Shown one piece after another: positions 59,838 through 64,000 of a stretch of DNA of 64,000 nucleotides (position 1 is the first letter of the stretch; the number at the start of each line of letters is the position of its first letter). Where the stretch lies: assembly GCA_947498155.1 (NCBI GenBank), contig CANMJD010000002.1:669829-733828 (forward strand). The letters run 5' to 3'. The notes below the pieces were generated by a model. It saw only the letters and a list, made by a program, of their open reading frames with translations, was not told the DNA's origin and searched no databases. Position numbers and translations under genes: made by a program. The DNA comes from an uncultured Pseudoruegeria sp. (GTDB taxonomy: Bacteria; Pseudomonadota; Alphaproteobacteria; Rhodobacterales; Rhodobacteraceae).

Positions 59838-59854
59838 ATTAGAATCATTCTAAT
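59838..59854 (+). promoter_or_regulatory. Irr/ICE box of mbfA, overlapping its predicted -10
   Basis: ATTAGAATCATTCTAAT is a perfect 17-bp palindrome and a near-exact iron control element (TTTAGAA-N3-TTCTAAA). TTGCGA (59813-59818) and TACATT (59835-59840) form a promoter with a 16-base spacer; the box begins inside the -10. Irr represses mbfA in Agrobacterium and Bradyrhizobium, which supports the reading. Confidence 0.85.
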
Positions 59855-59867
59855 CGTGGAGCCTTCC

Positions 59868-60842
59868 GTGTACAGCCCTCAAAAAAGACTTCGGTTCTCT
59901 GATCTGACCGAAAAGCAAATCCTCGCCCTTGCCATCGCCTCCGAAGAGGAAGACGCCCAGATTTACCGCACTTTCGCCGATTTCCTGCGCGACGACTTTC
60001 CGGCCTCTGCCAAAGTGTTTGACGGTATGGCCCTTGAGGAAGACGAGCACCGCCGTCGCCTGTTCGACATCTATCAGGATAGATTCGGCACCACGATCCC
60101 ACCGATCCGGCGCGAGCATGTCGCGGGTTTTATCTCCCGCCGTCCTGTCTGGCTTACCGGAAACATGAGCCTTGAGCGCATCCGCGAAGAGGCCGAGCAG
60201 ATGGAAACGACAGCGGCGAATTTCTATACCAAAGCCGCGCAGCGTAGTTCGGATACCGAAATCCGCAAACTGCTGGGCGATCTGGCCGCCGAAGAATCCA
60301 ACCACGCCAATACTGCCCATGCCTTACAGGACGAACATCTCGACGGGGCCGCCCGCGAAACCGAGGAAAACACCGCACATCGCCGGTTCCTGCTGACTTG
60401 GGTGCAGCCGGGGCTGGCGGGGTTGATGGATGGCTCGGTTTCGACCCTCGCGCCGATCTTTGCGGTGGCTTTTGCCACACAGGATACATGGACCACCTTT
60501 CAAGTCGGTCTGGCGGCTTCTATCGGGGCGGGCATTTCGATGGGCTTTACCGAAGCGGCCTCCGACGACGGAGAGCTCACCGGACGCGGGTCCCCGATAA
60601 AGCGCGGTTTTGCCTCTGGGATCATGACCACTTTGGGCGGTTTGGGGCATGCCATGCCCTATCTGATCACCGATTTCTGGACCGCCACGATCATTGCCAT
60701 CATCGTGGTCTTTGTTGAACTCTGGGCGATCGTCTGGATTCAGAATAAATACATGCAAACCCCCTTGGGGCGGGCGACATTTCAGGTGGTTCTGGGCGGC
60801 GCGCTTGTCTTTGCCGCAGGGGCGTTGATCGGAGGGGGATAG
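59868..60842 (+). CDS. mbfA: Membrane-bound ferritin-like iron exporter MbfA (Er-VIT1 family)
   Basis: A protein of 324 residues with an N-terminal ferritin-like di-iron domain (~10-150; ASEEEDAQIYRTFADFLRD and ALEEDEHRRRLFDIY hold the Glu and His ligands, LAAEESNHANTAH the last set) and a C-terminal VIT1-type membrane domain (~165-324; GLMDGSVSTLAPIFAVAFAT, GISMGFTEAASDDGELTGRG). MbfA exports iron and protects against iron and peroxide stress in rhizobia. The start is GTG at 59868, 6 bases after GGAG. The Irr box upstream predicts expression under high iron. The AEC carrier gene follows after 32 bases. Confidence 0.93.
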   Translation: MYSPQKRLRFSDLTEKQILALAIASEEEDAQIYRTFADFLRDDFPASAKVFDGMALEEDEHRRRLFDIYQDRFGTTIPPIRREHVAGFISRRPVWLTGNMSLERIREEAEQMETTAANFYTKAAQRSSDTEIRKLLGDLAAEESNHANTAHALQDEHLDGAARETEENTAHRRFLLTWVQPGLAGLMDGSVSTLAPIFAVAFATQDTWTTFQVGLAASIGAGISMGFTEAASDDGELTGRGSPIKRGFASGIMTTLGGLGHAMPYLITDFWTATIIAIIVVFVELWAIVWIQNKYMQTPLGRATFQVVLGGALVFAAGALIGGG

Positions 60843-60874
60843 CCTTGCCCATGGCCGCATGCTAACGCTGTGCC

Positions 60875-61804
60875 ATGGTAGAGATTTTTCTGAAAACACT
60901 GCCCTTCTTCGGGTTGATCGGCCTTGGCTATTGGGCCGGTCGTACACGGTTTTTCAGTGAAGAAGCCACGGCCTATCTGACCAAATTTGTCTTTTACTTT
61001 GCCCTCTCCGCGATGCTGTTCAAATTTTCAGCAAACCTGTCGATTGCCGACATCCTCGATTGGGATTTCATACTGGCCTATCTGCTGGGCACCAGCCTGA
61101 TTTACGGGCTGGCAACCTTGGTGGCGATCCTGCGTCAGCGCGGCATTGCCGAAGCCGCCGTAGAAGCGCAATGCGCGGTCATCGGCAATGTCGGATTTCT
61201 GGGCATTCCGATGCTGTCGCTTTTGCTGGGCGAGGCCGCCATCGGCTTTGTCATGATGATTCTGGCGGTAGACCTGATCGTCTTTGGTAGTTTGATCGTC
61301 ATTCTGATTACCGGCAGCCGCGACGGGCGCATGCGGCTTGCGGTGCTGAAAACCGTCGGCACGGGACTGCTGCGCAATCCGATGATTGTGTCAATTGTTC
61401 TCGGGATGGCCTGCTCTAGCCTGTCTGTGCCGATCCCCAAACCGTTCAACGAATTTCTCGACCTGCTGGGCGGGGCGGCCACACCGGGGGCTTTGTTTGC
61501 GGTCGGGGCCTCGCTGGCGTCAAAATCCGCAGAGCGCTTGTCCGTGGCTGGCTGGCTGTCCTTTTGCAAACTGGTGCTGCACCCTGCTGCGGTGGCTGTA
61601 TTTGCCTTGTTGATCTTTCCGGTCAATGCCTATGGCGCCGGAGTGATGATCGCGGCGGCGGCACTGCCGGTGGCGGGCAACGTTTATATGTTGGCGCAGC
61701 ATTACGGGGTCGCCCCGCAGCGGGTGTCAGCCTCGATCCTGATTACCACCGCCCTGAGCATTGTCACCGTACCCGTTGTCATCGCCTGGGTGTCGTCGTT
61801 CTAA
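60875..61804 (+). CDS. AEC family transporter (auxin efflux carrier superfamily)
   Basis: A protein of 309 residues with about ten membrane segments in two five-helix halves. FFGLIGLGYWAGRTRFFSEE at the start, CAVIGNVGFLGIPMLSLLLG in the middle and ALPVAGNVYMLAQHYGVAPQ near the end are family hallmarks; the crossed helices N-V-G-F-L-G-I-P and A-G-N-V are the substrate sites in this fold. Family members move organic acids; the substrate is unknown. It follows mbfA closely (32 bases) and could be cotranscribed, with no evident functional link. Confidence 0.92.
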   Translation: MVEIFLKTLPFFGLIGLGYWAGRTRFFSEEATAYLTKFVFYFALSAMLFKFSANLSIADILDWDFILAYLLGTSLIYGLATLVAILRQRGIAEAAVEAQCAVIGNVGFLGIPMLSLLLGEAAIGFVMMILAVDLIVFGSLIVILITGSRDGRMRLAVLKTVGTGLLRNPMIVSIVLGMACSSLSVPIPKPFNEFLDLLGGAATPGALFAVGASLASKSAERLSVAGWLSFCKLVLHPAAVAVFALLIFPVNAYGAGVMIAAAALPVAGNVYMLAQHYGVAPQRVSASILITTALSIVTVPVVIAWVSSF

Positions 61805-61867
61805 GGCTTGCCGCATCGGGTTGACTCCGTTAGCCCTTTGGACAAGAGATTTAGCGGAGGCCAATCG

Positions 61868-62695
61868 ATGAAAACCCTATCCGAAAATAAATGCTATGGC
61901 GGCGTTCAGGGTGTGTATTCTCATCCTTCTGCGGCCTGTAACTGCGAGATGACCTTTGGTCTGTTCCTGCCCGAAGAAGCCATAGACGGCCCCGTGCCGG
62001 TGCTGTGGTTCCTGTCGGGACTGACCTGCACCCATGAAAACGCCATGGTCAAAGCCGGAGCGCAGGCTTGGGCGGCAGAGCAGGGCATCGCGCTGGTGTT
62101 TCCCGATACCTCTCCGCGGGGCGAAGATGTCGCCAATGATGCGGCCTATGATCTGGGGCAGGGGGCAGGTTTCTATGTCAATGCCTCCCAATCGCCATGG
62201 GCGCCGCATTATAACATGTGGGACTATCTGGCAGACGAATTGCCCGCGCTGATTTTTGAGAACTTTGCACTGGATGTGGATCGTCAGGCGATCAGCGGTC
62301 ATTCGATGGGCGGGCACGGAGCGCTGACTCTTGCCATGGCGCTGCCCGAAACCTTCCGCTCGGTGTCCGCCTTTGCCCCGATCGCCAACCCTTCTGCGTC
62401 GGACTGGGGGCAAAAACAGCTCTCCGCCTATCTGGGGGCGGATGCGGATTGGTCCAAACATGACGCCAGCTTGCAAATGGCCGCAGTTGGATTTGAGGGG
62501 CCGGTTCTGATCGATCAGGGCACTGAGGATCAGTTCCTTGATTTGCTGATGCCCGAAACATTGGCGCAGGCCATGGCGGCGCGGCGACAGAACGGCCAGT
62601 TCCGCCTGCAAAAGGGCTATGACCATTCCTATTTCTTCATCGCCACCTTCATGGAAGACCATATCGCCTTTCACGCAGAGGCGCTCTACGCATGA
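61868..62695 (+). CDS. fghA: S-formylglutathione hydrolase
   Basis: A protein of 275 residues that hydrolyses S-formylglutathione to formate and glutathione, completing the glutathione route of formaldehyde oxidation begun by AdhC. The esterase-D triad is Ser146 in [11 protein letters not shown], Asp221 in [11 protein letters not shown] and His253 in [25 protein letters not shown] and [11 protein letters not shown] are also typical. The ATG at 61868 follows GGAGG; the frame is open 20 codons upstream without similarity. It overlaps the next gene by 4 bases. Confidence 0.96.
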   Translation: MKTLSENKCYGGVQGVYSHPSAACNCEMTFGLFLPEEAIDGPVPVLWFLSGLTCTHENAMVKAGAQAWAAEQGIALVFPDTSPRGEDVANDAAYDLGQGAGFYVNASQSPWAPHYNMWDYLADELPALIFENFALDVDRQAISGHSMGGHGALTLAMALPETFRSVSAFAPIANPSASDWGQKQLSAYLGADADWSKHDASLQMAAVGFEGPVLIDQGTEDQFLDLLMPETLAQAMAARRQNGQFRLQKGYDHSYFFIATFMEDHIAFHAEALYA

Positions 62696-63144
62696 CCGCG
62701 CTTTATATTGATGCGGATGCCTGTCCGGTCAAAGCCGAAGCCGAACGGGTGGCGACGCGCCATAAGATCAAGATGTATCTGGTTTCTAACGGCGGTTTGC
62801 GCATGTCGCAAAATCCGCTGGTTGAAATGGTGATCGTGCCCGACGGCCCTGATATTGCCGATATGTGGATCGCAGATCGCGCCACAACCGGCGATGTGGT
62901 GGTCACCGGAGACATTCCTATGGCGGCAAAATGTGTCGAGGCCGGTGCCAAAGTGCTCAAACATAATGGCGAGGAATTCACCCCCGCCAATATCGGCAAT
63001 ATTCTGGCAACCCGCGATCTGATGAGCGATCTGCGCGCGGCTGATCCGTTCCGGCAAGGCGGAGGACGGCCGTTTTCCAAGAATGACAGGTCCAACTTTC
63101 TGAACACACTGGAGCGGCTGATCACCGCCGCCAAGCGCCTCTAG
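62692..63144 (+). CDS. YaiI/YqxD family protein (DUF188)
   Basis: A protein of 150 residues. [19 protein letters not shown] is the PIN-like DUF188 signature, with Asp residues that could bind metal, followed by [20 protein letters not shown] and [19 protein letters not shown]. The PIN fold suggests an RNase, but no substrate is known. The start overlaps the fghA stop by 4 bases (ATGA), and the HAD gene follows after 12 bases, so the three genes form one unit. Confidence 0.93.
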   Translation: MTALYIDADACPVKAEAERVATRHKIKMYLVSNGGLRMSQNPLVEMVIVPDGPDIADMWIADRATTGDVVVTGDIPMAAKCVEAGAKVLKHNGEEFTPANIGNILATRDLMSDLRAADPFRQGGGRPFSKNDRSNFLNTLERLITAAKRL

Positions 63145-63156
63145 GAGAAGCCGCCC

Positions 63157-63783
63157 ATGTCCAAGGTTCAAGCCGTCGTTTTTGACATCGGGAATGTGCT
63201 GATCGAATGGCAACCCGAACGCCACTATGATCGCGTCATTGGTCCAGCCCGCCGCAAAGCGATGTTCAATGCGGTGGATCTGCATGCGATGAATGACCTT
63301 GTGGATCGGGGTGAGCCGTTCAAGGAAACCGTCTATGCAGCAGCTGAGGCGTTGCCCGATTTTGGCGATGACATCCGGCGCTGGCACGCGGACTGGCTGC
63401 AGATGGCCAGCCCCGCCATCCCTCATTCTGTGGCTTTGCTGCGGGCGTTGCGCGCCAAAGGCGTGCCGGTTTTTGCGCTGTCTAATTTTGGCGTGGAAAC
63501 CTTTGCCATCGCCGAAGTGGAATATCCGTTCCTGAAAGAATTCGACCGGCGCTATATTTCAGGCCATATGCGGATGGTGAAACCCTTTGCCGATATCTAT
63601 GCCGCCCTTGAGGCCGATTGTGGGCTTGACCCCGCAGGGCTGCTGTTTGCCGACGATCGCGTCGATAACATTGCGGCGGCGCAAGCGCGGGGATGGCAGA
63701 CGCATTTATTCATTGATCCGCAGGGCTGGGCGGATCGCTTGGTGGCCGAAGGCCTGATTTCCGAGGCAGAGTCGCGACTCTAG
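63157..63783 (+). CDS. HAD-superfamily phosphatase (YihX-like, subfamily IA)
   Basis: A protein of 208 residues. Motif I is VVFDIGNVLIEWQPERHYD, with the nucleophilic Asp but Gly-Asn in place of the second Asp, as in YihX and the N-domain of epoxide hydrolases. Motif II is FALSNFGVETF, motif III Lys is in MVKPFADIY and motif IV is LLFADDRVDNIAAAQARGW. A small phosphatase of sugar phosphate type is likely, with unknown substrate. It ends the plus-strand unit; the remaining 217 bases of the window show no supported gene. Confidence 0.92.
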   Translation: MSKVQAVVFDIGNVLIEWQPERHYDRVIGPARRKAMFNAVDLHAMNDLVDRGEPFKETVYAAAEALPDFGDDIRRWHADWLQMASPAIPHSVALLRALRAKGVPVFALSNFGVETFAIAEVEYPFLKEFDRRYISGHMRMVKPFADIYAALEADCGLDPAGLLFADDRVDNIAAAQARGWQTHLFIDPQGWADRLVAEGLISEAESRL

Positions 63784-64000
63784 GCCGTTTTCCTGCCCGA
63801 GAGCCGCGCTTTTTGCAGGTTGATGTGAGGGATGCTCAGCCGTTCAAGCTGTGTTTCCGAAAATAATGCTGATTTCCCCTGCACATTTCTGCACCCTGCT
63901 TGCGCGTTTCTGGACGTGTGTTGGGGGCAACTTAAGGTGATCCAGCCCCATATCGCCCGCACCGTTGCACAGCGCTTTGTCGCGATCCCTATGTTTTAAA

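Noticed and set aside
63780..63962. A 60-codon minus-strand frame at the right edge
   Set aside because: It starts with GTG, has no ribosome site and no recognised similarity, and overlaps the HAD gene end; the edge of the window prevents a fair judgement.
1..64000. CRISPR arrays, prophage, insertion sequences, tRNA or rRNA genes
   Set aside because: No spaced direct repeats, transposase, integrase or phage structural genes were found in the coding frames, and no cloverleaf-like sequence was noticed in the short gaps between genes.

Overview
The window reads as a chromosome segment of an alphaproteobacterium of the family Rhodobacteraceae (Roseobacter group); genus cannot be fixed from the sequence. 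The basis is the gene content (Rhodobacteraceae-type DUF3035 lipoprotein, M16 peptidase pair, SdhAF4/rsmB/heparinase/purH/lspA run, imuB-dnaE2), a LexA box of the alphaproteobacterial GTTC-N7-GTTC type, Irr/ICE-like iron boxes, and a dispersed gene-end repeat built on CCTCCGGCGGGGATATTT. Almost everything looks like dense core genome. I see no phage, insertion sequence, CRISPR array, rRNA or tRNA gene, and no gene-free stretch above 300 bases. The longest gaps (about 260 bases at 16191-16453, about 190 at 18146-18336, 38525-38713, and 165 at 59704-59867) are described below where they hold sites; 38525-38713 and the last 217 bases (63784-64000) show nothing I can support.

Layout. 1-9.3 kb: the end of a LysR regulator, an overlapping minus-strand set (CinA-like protein, GNAT, OmpA-like protein), sfsA, map, rsmD, a peroxiredoxin, then a minus-strand run of MscS channel, pterin dehydratase, a large acyltransferase, GDPD and a Rid protein. 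9.3-12.4 kb: a type I secretion ABC exporter and its HlyD adaptor. 12.5-18.1 kb: mlaA plus an mlaC-like gene (outer-membrane lipid asymmetry), a class A penicillin-binding protein, and glnK-amtB (ammonium uptake). 18.2-22.7 kb: truB, a secreted phosphodiester glycosidase, rbfA, dapB, a dienelactone hydrolase and sdhAF4. 22.7-32.5 kb: rsmB, heparinase, purH, lspA, lipoprotein, paired M16 peptidases, benE. 32.6-38.5 kb: mutL-rmuC, a methyltransferase, a dead M48-like membrane protein and a sulfotransferase. 38.7-46.7 kb: a degenerate Hint protein, GST, two MerR regulators, an Irr-boxed metal exporter, two thioesterases, a MATE pump, an ArsC-like protein, pyrD and a DUF952 gene. 46.8-56.3 kb: a periplasmic 5'-nucleotidase with a Pho box, an SRAP protein, a CoA-transferase, a DCC protein, and SOS mutagenesis genes dnaE2 and imuB. 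56.4-64 kb: cytochrome c', a reductase, formaldehyde detoxification (adhC and fghA) flanking a TetR-controlled small secreted protein, the Irr-boxed iron exporter mbfA and an AEC carrier, then YaiI and HAD genes.

The most interesting signals are regulatory and small-scale. Two unlinked metal exporters carry matching Irr-type palindromes placed over or just after their predicted promoters. A TetR gene and the region upstream of a 63-residue secreted protein share an operator. A repeat family sits at gene ends and in two cases has become coding: it supplies the MATE pump's C-terminus and stop, and it lies in frame inside the start of dnaE2. imuB-dnaE2 has a LexA box but no imuA beside it. I found no convincing entirely new multi-gene system.
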